Source of the DNA: Diphasiastrum complanatum
Taxonomy: Eukaryota; Streptophyta; Lycopodiopsida; Lycopodiales; Lycopodiaceae
Direction of reading: 5' to 3'
NCBI GenBank assembly: GCA_029204225.1
Contig: CM055111.1
Coordinates: forward strand, 17,035,019 to 17,099,018
Length of the DNA: 64,000 nucleotides
Part shown: in pieces, positions 32,051 to 44,599 of the stretch
Layout of the letters: each line of letters opens with the position of its first letter
Position numbering within the stretch: the stretch's first letter is position 1
Made by a program: the position numbers and the translations under genes
The notes under the pieces: generated by a model
Database searches by the model: none
Seen by the model: only the letters and a program-made list of their open reading frames with translations
What the model was told of the DNA's origin: nothing

Positions 32051-33180
32051 CCGATTTGTATGATGCATATGCTCCTCTCTAAGCATATTATGATTTCCTA
32101 CAATTATCAGTGGATTGTTATTTGATCTATTCAATTGCTTTTTCATGCTACTTTTAGATTTTTGAGTGTAATATGATTATTTAGTTATTTTTTGGGAATT
32201 GATATGATATTGACAGTAGGAGCCTTTAATTGCTTTGTGTATAAATTGATGGATCGAATGACTAATTGAATGAGGTGATGCACTACTTTTGATTCCTCTA
32301 TAGTATAATTATTTTAGGGTTTTTGTCTTTCTAGATGGAAGATGATGCATTACACATTGGTTCTACTACATTTGGAATGGGCTTGAGTTTAGGATTTAGG
32401 CATGTGTTTAGGATTTTCAATGTGGATGTTGATGCCAAGTGGATGACTATTGTGGAAAGGTATGAACATGGGGTTGTAGAACAAGATAAACTAGTAATAT
32501 ATCAATTGGATATGTATAGAAGCAAGAAAGGACAGGGCCTTGGAAATATATGAGTAATTTATTTGCAGGTTTAGTGAGTTTAGAATTTAGGGTGGTAATC
32601 CAAAAAAGGTAGCACATGCTTTAGGGTCTAGGGTTCATGGTTTAAGGTTTAGGGTTTAGGGTCGAAAGCTATTAGTAAATCTAGCATCCAAGAAATATGT
32701 ATCGATAGTCTATAAAGTATCAAGGATTCCTTGATTACTTGCATAGGGTGGCTTATGATCTATTTCAAATTATCTTAAAATCTTATGGAAATGCAAAGAT
32801 TCAAGACAATGATTTAGGTGTTTGCCCTATTTTAAGAGTTCAAAGATGGCAACCTTTAAAGACCCTACAATTGTCACACATGTCCCTGCATGGAGAAAAG
32901 CCTGGTGGAAAGCAATAGAAATTTGATGGATTCTATCCCTTTTGGACATTCTTGGATGGAACGGAAATGAGCTAGTAATGGAAGATATTAAAGGTTGTCA
33001 AATATGATCATAAACTGAATTGGTATAGGGTTAAATGATTGGCACTCTTAATCACCAAGTTCATTCAAAATGGTAGGCACTTGTCATTATGGACCTTGAA
33101 ATCCTTGCTTGGAACCACATCTAACTTCTACTTGGATTCTGCCTATAGTCACATATGGTCACTCATGGATTTTTACTGAC
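32051..33180. other. Mostly unassigned AT-rich stretch
   Basis: No confident gene. A 72-codon frame at 32335-32553 (MEDDALHIGSTTFGMGLSLG) has protein-like composition but no recognised domain. It contains the telomere-like run at 32620-32665. The last 150 bp lead into copia RT. Confidence 0.3.
32620..32665 (+). repeat. Interstitial telomere-like repeats
   Basis: Five to six imperfect units of the plant telomere motif: TTTAGGGTCTAGGGTTCATGG then TTTAAGGTTTAGGGTTTAGGG. Too short and degenerate for a working telomere. Confidence 0.6.
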
Positions 33181-33182
33181 AT

Positions 33183-34640
33183 TTCGAAGATCCATCAAAT
33201 GGATGTAAAGTCCGCATTTTGAACGGTGACTTAGAGGAAGAAGTTTACATGGTCCAACCACAAGGCTTTATGGCAAAGGACAAGAACGTTTGCAAGCTAC
33301 ACAAAGTACTTAATGGCCTTAAGCAAGCACCACGTGCATGGTATGAACACATTGACAATTACTTTCTTTCTCATGAGTTTGTAAGAATAAATTCAGATCC
33401 AAATCTTTATGTTCTTATGAAGGAAGATAGCATTTCCTTGATTGTACTTTATGTTGATGATATTATTATCATGGGCAATGATGAGAATCTCAGTCATTCT
33501 ATCAAAGCCAACTTATGCAAGCAATTTGAGATGACAGATTTAGATCTTATGCACTATTGCTTGGGTGTCGAAGTATGGCAAATTGGCAATGATATCAGGT
33601 TATGTCAAAACAAGTATGTGCGCGATATATTAGAGAGATTTCGCATGACAAAGTGCAAACCTTCCATCACCCCTTGCGAAGCTGGTAAGAAGTTGTCTCA
33701 TGTTGATGATAGTGCACAGGTTGACGCTACTTTATTTCGTCAGCTAGTTGGGAGTTTGATCTATCTTACGACTACACGTCCTGATATCTGCCATGCTGTA
33801 AGTCTGATTAGTCAATTCATGTCATCACCTACTATGGATCATTGGAAAGCCGCGAAAAGGATTTTGAGGTATGTGAAAGGTACACCTAATCTTGGCTTGG
33901 TCTACAAAAGACAAATTGCTTTAACTAAGTTGCAAGGTAATGTTGATGCTAATTGGGCAGGAAATGTAGATGATAGAAAGTCAACAACAAGTTATGCTTT
34001 CGATTTTGGTAGCGGTTGTTTTTCATGGTCTAGCAAGAAGCAAGACACAATTTCTCTTTCTTCTATAGAAGCTGAATATAAAGCGTTAAGTTCTACCACT
34101 CAGGAAGCTATTTGGCTGCGTAAGTTGTTACGTGAGATTGGCATGAAGTAGGTACATCCTATTGTTATTTTCTGTGATAGCCAAAGTGGGATACAATTGG
34201 ATAAGAATCATGTCTTCCACCCGAGAACAAAACATATTGATATAAAATATCACTTTGTGCGTGAAAAGCTACAATCTAAAGATCTTAGTATTGCACACTA
34301 TTCTACATTGTTGCAAGTTGCTGATATATTTACGTAAGCTTTAAGTAAAGAGAAGTTTGAAACTTTTAGAGCCAAACTTGGCTTAAATTTGGTTATGTGA
34401 AAAAGCTTTTACTTATAATACTATCATGGAGGTATGTTTCATGAATAGAGTAAACTTTAAAATAAAGAGAGGTGTTGATCATTGAGAGAGGCAGTTAAAA
34501 TAGCAATCATAAGCAGCTTTATCTTTGTACTTGTTGATAAGTGTAAATATATATTTTGTGGGAGAGCAATTATGTTGTCTTGTCTTATTCCACTTGACAT
34601 TGTGTTGTGGTGATTGATTCGGTCGGGTTTTTAAACTGTA
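33183..34640 (+). mobile_element. Ty1/copia relic (RT-RNase H and LTR start)
   Basis: Holds the longest open copia segment in the window (33219-34151, 310 codons). It covers RT from the MNGDLEEEVYMVQPQGF block through VLYVDDIIIMGND, TTRPDICHAVSLISQF and RNase H (VDANWAGNVDDRKS, LSSIEAEYKALSS). The remainder of RNase H runs to about 34400. A purine tract and TGTTGATCATTGAG at 34473 mark a probable 3' LTR, cut or merged near 34640 where the satellite begins. The upstream part of the element is absent. Broken, with few breaks in this part; relatively young compared with neighbours. Confidence 0.8.
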
Positions 34641-34651
34641 TTCTCAACTCT

Positions 34652-36360
34652 AACCGCATTGTTTCCGGCATGAAGATTGGTTTGGGGCAAATGACGTCTG
34701 ATTTAAGCAAGATTGGATCTGTTTGGTCTGTAACAGGCTCATGAACCTGTGGCCACCCCCCATTTGTGATTCCGAACCGTAGCCACCAAATTCAATTGGG
34801 TTTGAGAACCGACCCTTATCTCTATCCCTGAAGCCCTTTGGGGAGGTCACTTCAAACGGAGGTTCCGGACTGAGAAGCCACTTGTTTTAAGTCTGGTCTA
34901 TTCCTATAGGTTCCGCTCAACATTATCCATTGGCTGGAATATAAAGCAAGAGAAGCCGACACCGTTCGAAGAAACCAAGGCCGATGGACGGAACAATGCA
35001 AAACTAGTCCCAGTTCCCATGCCCTAACCGTGTTGTTTCTTGCATGAAGACTGGTTTGGGACAAATGATGTCGGATTTAAGTAGGATTAGATTTGTTTGG
35101 TCCGTAACAGACTCATAAACATGTGGCTACCCCCCGCTTGTGATTCCGGTCCGTAGCCGCTGAATCCGATTGGTTCCGAGAACCGATCCCCTTCCTTGAG
35201 GCCCTTTTCCAAAGGTCACTTCAAATAGATGTTCCAAATTGAGAAATTACCTATTTCATGTTTGGTCTATTCCTACAAGTTTCCCCTCGGGATTACCCAC
35301 TATCCGAAATCAAAGCCGACACCGTTCGAAGAAATCAGGTTGAAGGACCGAATAATGCAGAACTAGTCCATTTCACATGCCCTAACCGCGTTGTTTCCGG
35401 CATGGCAACTATTTTGGGGCAAATGACGTCGGTTTTGAGCAGGATTGGATCTATTTCATCCATAACAGGCTCATAAACCTATGGCCACTCCCCGTTGGTA
35501 ATTTCAGACTGTAGCCACAGAATCCGATTGGTTTTGAGAACCGAACCTTACCCCTATCCCTGAAGCCCTTTATGGGAGGTCACTTCAAATGGAGATTCCG
35601 GACTGAGAAAGCACTCGTTTCACGTCTGGTCTGTTCCTACAGATTTCCCTCGGCATTTCTCACTGTCCAAAATTGAAAGCTAAAGAAGCCCACACTGTTC
35701 GAAGACACCGAGGTCGAAGGACAAAACAATACAAAACTAGTCCACTTCCCATGCCCTAAACCACATTATTTCCGAAATAATTACTGTTTTGGGGCAAATG
35801 ATGTCAGATTCAAGAAGGATTGGATCTATTTGGTCCATAACAGGCTCAAACCTGTGGCCACCCCCTGTTTGTGATTCCGGATAGTATGCACCGAATCCAA
35901 TTGGTTCCGAGTACCTATCCTTACCCCTATCCCTGAAGTCGTTTTCGGGATGTAACTTCAAACAGAATTTCCAAACTGAAAAAATACTCGTTTCACATCT
36001 TGTTTGTTCCTACAGGTCCCCCTTCGGTACTACACACTAGCCAGAATCAAAAGCAAGAGAAGCCGACACCATTCGAAGAAACCGAACTGAAGGACAGAAT
36101 AATGCGCAACTAGTCCACTTCCCATGCCCTAACCATGTTGTTTATGGCATGATGATTGTTTTGGGACAAATGATGTCAAATTTAAGCAGGATTGGATCTG
36201 TTTGGTCCATAACATACTCACAAACCTACCCCCTTCCCTGAGGCCCTTTTTTGTAAGGTTAGTCCTATCTATTCCCACAGATTCTCCTCGGCATTGACCA
36301 CTAGACGAAACAAAAAGCAAGAGACATCGACACCATTAGGGGGAACCAGTGCCCCACCAT
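34652..36360 (+). repeat. Satellite-like tandem array, ~370 bp unit, about 4.6 copies
   Basis: Units start at TAACCGYRTTGTTTCYGGCAT near 34652, 35036, 35384, 35759 and 36131 (spacings 384, 348, 375 and 372). Each holds TTTGGGGCAAATGANGTC, GATTGGATCTGTTTGGTC, CATAACAGGCTCA, CGAATCCGATTGGTTCCGAG, and GAAGCCGACACCGTTCGAAG followed by AACTAGTCCACTTCCCATGC. The last unit is truncated where copia gag begins. Divergence between units is about 10-20 percent by eye. No coding capacity. Confidence 0.9.
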
Positions 36361-36960
36361 TTTACTCTTTCTTAGCTCTGTCTGCATGATCCTTGCCATT
36401 GCTATCTCTAGGGTCAATAAATCTTCTTTTTCATATGCATATTGGGCTTCTATAATTGCAATTGTGGTTTCAAAAGATGAAGGTAATCTGCCAAGAAACA
36501 GTGCTGCTACATCCTTTTCCTTCATAGAAAATCCCAATGCTCCTAAGTGTCCGAGGACGTCCTTGAATCTCCTTACATAGGAAGTGATGATTGACCTTCT
36601 GTTATTGTCATATGTGTTAGTTTTTTCTGCAGAACAATCATGGAGGTCACACCCACTCCATGGTATAGACTTTGCAAAGTCTCCAAAGTTATCTAGGTCT
36701 TTTTATATGTCTAACACGTGCGCTGATAGTATCCCCTAGAGATAGACAAATAATTGTGAGAGCTTGCTTCATTCTCTCCGTGAATGATCTTCTCCTCTTT
36801 GCTATGTTAACCGATGTCTCCCCTTCGATGATCCGCTCTGTCTCGATGCCTGAAACAAGATCTCGGAGCCCTTTCTTGTCCAAGATCAACTGCATCTTCC
36901 ATGACCATACGTCATAGTTCTCATCCTCCATCTTTTCTTGTCTCCTACGTATGAGCCATT
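36350..36960 (-). mobile_element. Copia gag fragment
   Basis: On the minus strand, MEDENYDVWSWKMQLILDKK (36931 region) and LPSSFETTIAIIEAQYAY (36500 region) belong to the UBN2-type gag of copia. It is cut at the left by the satellite array and at the right meets the integrase end of a different copia fragment in the same orientation. Broken, with several breaks. Confidence 0.7.
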
Positions 36961-37009
36961 ATATCGATGCTTATACTGCATGGTGCCTTTTGTTGATTTG
37001 ATAGCCAGA

Positions 37010-40000
37010 ATGATGAACAATCTTAGGATAATCTGATAGGTCGGCTACATGGGACTGCCCTTTTCTTTGAGGTCTTGAAATCGATGAAGATGACATCCCG
37101 GCTAGTGAATATCTTCAACTCGATGGGATCGAACAACTTGTAGGCTTGATCTAAAGTAGTGTATCTGATGAAAACACATTTGATACTCTAGAAGTCGAGC
37201 TTCTTCTTGAGATCAAGAGGTATCTACGCAAAAGTAGTACATCCAAAAACACGTAAGTTTGATAAAGAAGGTCCGGTACTTGTCCAAACTTCGAATGGTG
37301 TTTTGTCTAAGAGGCCTTTAGTAGGACATCTATTCTTAGTATAGGTTGTTGTTGAAACAGCTTCAGCCCAGAAGCACTTCAGAAGTGTCGCATGTGATAA
37401 CATGCACTTTGCCGATTCAACTAAGGTTCTGTTCTTTCTCTCAGCAAGACCATTTGACTGAGGCGAATAGGAGATAATACATTGTTTCTCAATGTTGTTG
37501 TTAAGGCAATACTCCTTGAATTCGTTGGACATGTATTCTCCCTCGTTATCTGACCTCAGTGCTTTGATTCTTTGCTAGTTTGATTCTCATCATGCTCTTT
37601 GAATTGTCTGAATTTGATGAAAATCTCTGATTTTTGTTTAATGAAATAAACAATTGTTCTTCTGGAGAATTCATCACTAAAAGTAATGAAATACTTTGCA
37701 TTTGTATAAACAACACTAATAGATCTTTTGTTGCATGCCTACGGTTTGATCTAAAAGGAATCCTAGCCTGCTTTCCAAAGATGCAACTATGATAGACAGG
37801 GAGATCGACCTTGCCCGAAGGATAGTCGAGATCAAGAACCATGGATTGTCTGAACCATGGATTGTCTGGACATGTTCAAAATAGATGCATAATTCAAGTG
37901 TCCTAAGTGATGATGCCATAGTAATGCCTTATTGACTAGAACAAAGGTTTTCAAGACTTGACTAGACTCAGAATAACAATGTGCCAATCTATATAAGTAA
38001 CCCTACCTCTTGTCGAGTGCAAGGATCTTATTACTCCTATCAATAATTTTGCATTGATCAAATTCAAATTCTACTTTATGACCTAAATCTGTAATTCTAC
38101 TTACTAATAACAGATTTGTAGAGAGTTTAGGAACATATAAGACCTTTGATAGTAATTTGAACTGAGCATGCTGGAATCACAATCTTACAGTACCTTCACC
38201 TTCAATAGTGTGAGTACCATTGTCACCGAGATGAACAAATTTCTTCGTGTTGTAAGGCATGTAAGAGTTGAAGATCTCACGTTGATTGGTCATGTGTTGA
38301 GTTGCTCCAGAATCCAACAACCATGAATCATCCAAAAATGTGCTTTGATTATTGACCTTCAATGTGCCTTCGTCCACTTCAACCTGGGGAAATGATGAGA
38401 CTATGTTTGCTTGTTGATCAGGTTGCTTGGCTACGTTCTACGCTTGGAGAATTCGGCAATCCTTGATCTCATGGTTATTGCGCTTGCAATACCTGCAAAA
38501 CATCTTCTTCTTAGACTGTGGATCTGATGATTGTCCTTGACTTTGAGTCTGTTTCTGATTCATTGCAATCTTCTTGGAGCTTTTCTGCTTCTATTGCTTA
38601 GAGCCTTTGTTGACATATAGAGTCTGAGAGGAGGAAGTAGACAAAGTGTCTTCACTTCTCCTATTGTCTTCTTGCAGCAACATAGTGATAACTCTAGTAA
38701 GAGTTAAATATAAGTGTGTCCATATGATCATCACCCAGTTCTCATATGTAGGGGGCAAGCTTGAAAGCAATGTCATAATTGAGTCTTGATTGTCTATGAT
38801 TGATTTGACAACAGCCATCTATTGCAAGAGAGTCTTAAACTGGTTGATGTGACTCTGAAGAGAATCACCAGTAGACATCTTAAAAGTCATAGATGTAACT
38901 TAGTAGTTATGTCCCTCACGTCATATAGTGAGTTCAGGATGTCTCAAATGTCTCTTGACGTTTTAGCTTCAGCTATGTGTCCAATTTGTGTATCTGATAT
39001 ATTGAGGATAATAAGCGCAAAAGCTTTATCGTCCTTTGATTTCCACTTTGAGTCGTCGTCTTCAGGTTTTACTTCTGTACCTGTAACAACATCCCATAAT
39101 TCACTGGCGATTAGCAAGGTCTTCATCTTAAATTTTCACAAATGATAATTAGATCCATTCAGCTTCTCTGAGATAAGACCAGCTTTACTTTGAGAATCCA
39201 TCTGGAACTTAGTCTATCGATTGTATCGATGATGCTAAGATGCCATAATGCCAACAATAGGAAATCATTTTTCTAATACTGAAAGGTTGAAAAGAACTGT
39301 AGAGTATGATATCAATTTGATATCGCGAAAGATATCAAGTATTAGAGATTTCACTCTGATACCATGTCGGAAAGAGATGTTGTGAAGATAGGTCGAACTC
39401 GAAAAGAAACGAATGAAAATAATTTGAGTGTCTAAAAAGAAAACTTTTCGTGCATAGCAGTATAAACTATCTTCCTCTTTCACAATGCATGACTACGCCT
39501 ATCAATTTGAAACAAAACAATAGTGATAGAAATCATGTTTGATCTTATAGTAACTAACGTTGAAATCATCAGTACTATTGTGATTACGTAGCCAAACAAT
39601 CAAGCATTAATTTGTCATGAAACGCTCGACAAAAAATCAGTCATGAATCACAAGACAAATAATTAGTCACGAAGAACTACAGAAACGCATACATTCTGAG
39701 ACAAAGTTGAACGCAATAAAAGATAGTATTGATTCAGTATGAAAACGGAAAAGTTGTAAATGAGTACAATAAGTTGCAGATTGAAAGTCGCGTACTCTAT
39801 GTTATCTCTGAGGGACTAAAATGAAAGTTTGAATTAAGCACAATGCTGATAAGCAGTAGTGCAATAGCAATCTCTAAAACAACTCTAAGAAGTGAGCTAG
39901 AATGCTCAAGAGTGTTCAAGCTCGCAAGCTTGAGAGAGAGAGAGCTAACTATTCAAAATGCTTATTTTGATTGATAATGAAAACTGTATGAATATGAATA

Positions 40001-40082
40001 GCTATTTATACTAAGAAATTAGGTCACCAATTGCGATCGTCAGTTCGTTGGTATCAGTTGGCATCCATGCGGTGTCTTGTCA
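37010..40082 (-). mobile_element. Ty1/copia relic with 5' LTR (gag, protease, integrase)
   Basis: In minus order: LTR (40082-39365); PBS; gag (about 39190-38440, ASELWDVVTGTEVKPEDDD); protease (38380-38170, DDSWLLDSGATQHMTNQREI); and integrase (about 38100-37090, SYSPQSNGLAERKNRTLVES and CFWAEAVSTTTYTKNRCPTK, ending FDPIELKIFTSRDVIF). RT and RNase H are not present. Broken, with several breaks; medium age. Confidence 0.8.
39365..40082 (-). repeat. Copia 5' LTR with TATA box
   Basis: The edge at 39365 (TGTCGG on plus, CCGACA on minus) touches a PBS at 39352-39364 (TGGTATCAGAGTG on minus), a firm anchor. The outer end is placed at TGACAAGACACC (40082, minus). A TATAAATA lies at 40010-40003 on the minus strand, followed by a CTCTCTCT leader, as expected for the LTR promoter. 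There is no second LTR. Confidence 0.65.
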
Positions 40083-40540
40083 TTGATTGTTGATAAGTGG
40101 TGAAAATTGGCCGTAAATAGTCTGTCTGCATAAATGAACCAAATTGTCACTTCTGCAGAAATGAACTAAAACAGCCACAGGCGACACTGTCGCAAAAAGA
40201 CAACAATGTTGGGATTTTGCGAAAAACCTGACAGTGTCACCTTTAAAATCTGATTCAGGGTTGCCCCACACATTGCCAGCGTCCTTTCCTTAACATTTGA
40301 GGCTCTTTGGAAAAAGCAAAAAATGTGACTCTGCATATTTACTCGCAATTCCCGACAGGCGAAAATGCGAAAAAGGTGACACTATTGTCAAACTCCGTGT
40401 ATTTCTGCAGACTGTGTAAAAACACTTGTAAATCTGCAGACCGTGTAAAAACACGGGAAAATCTGCAGAAGTGGATAGACAATGGATGAAGATCAAAACC
40501 GATTAGTCGATTAGTAAGAAGAAGAATAATCCAGCACTTT
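40083..40540. other. Unassigned, with short tandem repeat
   Basis: No gene recognised. A ~30-bp unit around CTGCAGACTGTGTAAAAACAC is repeated about 2.5 times at 40404-40466. Confidence 0.4.
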
Positions 40541-41190
40541 GCTTGCCCTTGTCTTGATATGTGAGCCTTATTGGCTCCATTGTTACCCTTGATGACCTTC
40601 TTGGAGTGATTGCTTGGCTATTGCTCCTCTTCAAGATCACAATTGTCTTGATCCTCGACACCTCCCTCTTGATAGCTTATTTGATTGAGCAGTCAACAAG
40701 CTTATGCATCTTATTCTCATCAAATATGACATTTGTAGAAACCACAAACTTGTTGGAAGATGGAATGTATACCTTGTATCCCTTGTTTGCATTGCCATGC
40801 CTGAGCATGATCCCCTTGATTGATGATGGATCATCCTTTGTCCTTGTCTCCAAAGGTCTATGCACATAGAAAATATCCAAACACCCATTGAGTCCTTGAG
40901 GTTTAGCTTCTTCCCATATAAGGCTTCAAATGGTGTTTTGCCTTCAATAGAGCTATATGGAACTCTATTCATCAAATAGTTAGCACAAGTGAGGGCTTCT
41001 CCCCAAAAAGACTTTGGTAAACATGCATCAAGCCTTAAAGATTTAGAACATTCACACAATGTCCTATTTCTCCTCTCGGCTACCCCATTTTGTTGAGGGG
41101 TATAGGGACAAGAAAACTCCTTTCAGTTGAATCTCATGGAGCCATACTCCACTTTTGTCCCTCTATCAAGGATCGACTCAAAATAGCTAA
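40540..41190 (-). mobile_element. Copia integrase fragment
   Basis: Minus-strand integrase end with PQQNGVAERRNRTLCE (near 41080), LPKSFWGEALTCANYLMNRV and YSSIEGKTPFEALYGKK, then FVVSTNVIFDENKMHKLVD. Its right part (from 41036) is included in the large inverted repeat and recurs at 62350-62501. Broken, with several breaks. Confidence 0.75.
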
Positions 41191-42618
41191 GCAATTGGGA
41201 TGGATGTATGTTGTACTATGAATACTTGGGTGCCACAAGCTAGTTATCCATGCGATAACTTTTGTGCCACCTCTAGCTCCAAATTCAATTGGACTAAAGG
41301 ATTGATAAATCATTCTTTCATATTTTGTATTCATACTAAAAATCAAAATCAAATGAACTTTTACCCCTTTGTTCTAAGAGACTATTGTTTTTGTTTAGCT
41401 CATCTTAGTATACCTGGACTACTTATTTTACACCTCTCAATTCAATTCACAAAGTCGGCACTTGAACTAGGTCGTCTTTCATTTGAATAGACGCTTGAAT
41501 AGGTGCCTTATCCAATAAAATATTCAAATAAGTACACTGGTTGAGGATTTGTATCTATTTTTGTAGAGACCCTTTTTTCCTTTTGGATACTACTGTCTAT
41601 GCATCTAACTCCATGCATCTAACACGATATAAAGACTAAGAGCCGCATTATCAACATACAATACCTAGTGTTCCTCTCTAGACTAGCAATATGAACAGTA
41701 GTTACCAGCTCTAATCACTCACATAAGGGCAGTGTGGGACCTTCCCCTACTTGGGATCTTTCAGCAGGACCGATCCTTGGATGAGAAATCCGCCCACCAG
41801 ATCCTCCATTGATGGAATTGGCCCCTATCATTCAAATTTTATGTCTATCACTATAGATAGCTTGATTGTGGCCCTTATCACTCAAGGTTGGCCATTGGGT
41901 GATTAAATTAGAGTAGCCTTGAGTGTAGGACATTCAAATCTATTGGTCGAGATACCTTGAGTGCTATGTTGCAATTATGCTCCTTATCACTCAACATAGT
42001 TCATCGACTAATCATAATTCATAGCTCAGTGAATAGGCTCCTTTTAAATATCTGCCGAAATTTTATATCTGTCAATCGAGGTAGCTTGATTTTGGATCTT
42101 ATCACTCAAAATTGTCCATTGAGTGATAAAAGTAGAGGAATTTTGAGTCTAGGATATTCAAATGAATCAAATTGATGTGGTCCTTATCACTTGTTGACAT
42201 CATATCTGATCAATAATTTGAATTAATCGGATTTGATCCCTCCTTATTGAATTGGCCCCTATCACTTGAGATGGCTCAAATTCATATCTACCACCCACCT
42301 TGATGTCTAACATTCAAGACAGGTCAATTTTGCCCTCATTACTTGAAATTGTCCATTGAGTGACCAAATTAGAGGAATATTTGATTTAGGACATTCAAAT
42401 AGCACAAATTTGATGTTTATTGCTCGAGATAGATTGATATGTCTATGTTACAACTTTGCTTCTAATCACTCGATGAATCTCAACTTTAGGATATTCAATT
42501 TGCTATAGTTTGATCTCTTATTGATGAAAGTAGCTCCTATCACTCGATATAGCACAAAATTAATGTCTATCACTCAAGATAACTTGAATTTGATGCCATA
42601 GATGAGAAAACTCAAATT
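41036..42618 (+). repeat. Large inverted repeat, left copy
   Basis: Reverse complement of 60884-62501. Both contain the copia integrase edge (ATGTCCTATTTCTCCTCTCG here), the tract TTGGGATGGATGTATGTTGT, the GGACCGATCCTTGGATGA region and the start of the CTCAAGATAGCTC array. Long identical stretches are visible, with a few short indels. The outer edge falls inside the integrase fragment. Confidence 0.9.
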
Positions 42619-44060
42619 TGGTTCTTTTCAATAGACATGACTTACTAAATGATTGAAATCGACCAAAATTTAGTTTGGTACATTCAAATTTCTCAAGTTC
42701 CACCTCTCATCGATTGAATTGGTCCCTACCACATAAGATTGTCAAATTTGATGTTTGTAACTTCAAGTATCTCAAATTTGGCCTTTTTTACTTGAGGTTG
42801 TCGATTGAGTGATCAAATCAAAGGAGTCTTTGTTTTAGAACCTTAAAACAAGTCGAGTTCAATCCATTTTCTATGCAACTCACCCCTATTGAATTTGATG
42901 TATGATCATTTGAGATAGCTCAATTTTGTCTCTTATCATTTGAGATTGCTCATTGAGTGCTTAAATTAGAAGAATCTTGAGACTAGGACATTCAGGTAGC
43001 TCAAATTTGATGTCTATTGTTTGAGAGCTCAAGTTTGATGTCTGACATGCGATTTTGGTCATTATCAGCCAAGAATGTGGCTCATTGAGTGAGCAAAATC
43101 GGTCAATATCAAGTTGGTACATTTAGGTTGATTGAGTTCTACTTCTTATCATTGAAATTGACCCATATCACAAAAGAGAGTTCAAATGTAATCTCCATCA
43201 ATCGAGATAGCTCAATTTTGGTTGTTATAAGTTGAGGTTCTTCATAAAGTGATTGAATTCATAAAATCTCGGGCTTACAAAATTGGAGAACTCAAATTTA
43301 ATGCCTATTATTTGGGATAGCTCAATTTTGATGTCTAACATGCAATTTGGTTTTTATGACTTGATGTAATTCATCAAGCAATCAAACTCAATCATTTTCA
43401 AATTTAGGATGATTAGATCGCTTGACTTTGATCCCTCATCATGGAATTGGCCCCTACCACTCAAGATAGCTCAAATTTGATGTCTATCAATCAAGATAGC
43501 TCAATTTTGGATTGCTAGATTGCTTGAGTTCGACTCCTGATCAACGGAATTGACCATATCACAAGACATAGGTCAAATTTTAGATGATTTAGTCGCGATA
43601 GCTCAATTTTGGCCATTATGTCCCATGTCACTCGATCAAGTTTCAGCTTAGGACAATTGGATTGCTTTAGTTTGATTCCTTATGGATGGAAATGGCCCCT
43701 ATCACTCGAAATAGTTCAACTTTGAGGTGTGTCAATCAAGATGGCTCAGTTTTGGCCTTTATCATTAGAAGTTGCTTCTAAAGTGATCAAATTCATGGAA
43801 TCTCAAGCTTACGAAATTTAGATATCTCAAATTTGATGCTAATCGCCCAAGCTAGCTCAAAGATCATGCCTAACATGTGGTTTTGGTCCTAATTACTCAA
43901 CATAGTTCATTGATTGTGTTCAAACTCGATCCATCTCAAGTTTACGACACTTACATCACTTGAGTTTGGTCTAGCCGTATTAATGGATTTGCCCCTACAC
44001 TTGTGATGCTAAAATTTCATTTTTATCACTCGAGGTAATTCGAATTTGATTCCTATGAAT
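41810..44060. repeat. Degenerate tandem array with ATAGCTCAAATTTGATGTC units
   Basis: Repeated phrases GAATTGGCCCCTATCACTCG, AGATAGCTCAAATTTGATGT, TCTATCACTCAAGATAGCTC, CCATTGAGTGATCAAATTAG and AGGACATTCAAAT recur in the same order every ~190-300 bp (examples near 41816, 42251, 42529, 42716, 43449, 43686 and 43989). Units are strongly diverged. The left ~0.8 kb is part of the inverted repeat. No coding potential; the AT-rich open frames in it are accidental. Confidence 0.8.
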
Positions 44061-44090
44061 GAGAAAGCACAATTTTTTTTAAAACTTGTA

Positions 44091-44121
44091 CCCCCCCCCC
44101 GTCTCTCTCTCTCTCTCTCCC
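44091..44121 (+). repeat. C10 run and (TC)n microsatellite
   Basis: Ten C followed by GTCTCTCTCTCTCTCTCTCC at the end of the degenerate array; the boundary to gene-like sequence follows. Confidence 0.9.
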
Positions 44122-44274
44122 TTTTGCACGCGCGAATGCTCGGAAAAAACTATACAGTATAGGCATGAAACCAACACAATTTCTCAAAAACCAGTATGAT
44201 AAAATTTTGATGACTTTTTTAGATTAGTATAGGAACCCTGTTATGAGTAATAGTCTTAAAATAATCGAGAATCT

Positions 44275-44550
44275 TTATAATTGGAGTCCTTTTCGAGGAT
44301 AATTCAAAAAAGAGTTTGCCAGCACCGGCTCTCTCTCGCCCTTCCATGGTGCAATCAGGGTATCTACGTCGGGGTACCTAAAGGCTAACGGGTAAAAATC
44401 ACTAAAACCACCCGCGTGAGGTGGATGGCATGGGTCACATTGATGGACGAATGACATGAGGTGTTGCACTGGCGCACCAGTTGCAATTGGGCAAGAGGTG
44501 GATGCTCTGCCAGGTAACTGAAGATTTTCATTGGTTGCCATTTTGGCCAT
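44275..44550 (-). CDS. Unknown 91-codon ORF, possible first exon
   Basis: Minus-strand frame starting MAKMATNENLQLPGRASTSC and continuing GAPVQHLMSFVHQCDPCHPP and ADGY-free, proline/histidine-containing sequence to a stop. The C..C and H residues are clustered (HQCDPCHPPHAGG). Composition is clearly more balanced than in the surrounding repeats, and its start faces the CT-rich leader at 44600-44812, suggesting a divergent pair. No family recognised; it could be a gene fragment. Confidence 0.35.
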   Translation of the reverse strand: MAKMATNENLQLPGRASTSCPIATGAPVQHLMSFVHQCDPCHPPHAGGFSDFYPLAFRYPDVDTLIAPWKGEREPVLANSFLNYPRKGLQL

Positions 44551-44599
44551 CGAGAGAAAGAGAAAGAGATTGAAATTTTGGGGCTTTTAAAATTGAAAT

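Noticed and set aside
33219-34151. 310-codon frame considered as a host gene
   Set aside because: It is plainly copia RT-RNase H (YVDD, TTRPDI and RNase H motifs) with a purine tract and LTR start downstream.
34652-36360. CRISPR-like or rDNA spacer interpretation of the tandem array
   Set aside because: Unit length (~370 bp), no spacer/repeat alternation and a plant nuclear setting; no rRNA gene nearby.
41957-42175. 72-codon frame conserved between the two inverted copies (also 61323-61541), and the matching pair at 41134-41352 / 62179-62397
   Set aside because: The conservation is explained by recent duplication of the whole 1.6 kb; the frames are made of degenerate array or spacer sequence and have no domain.
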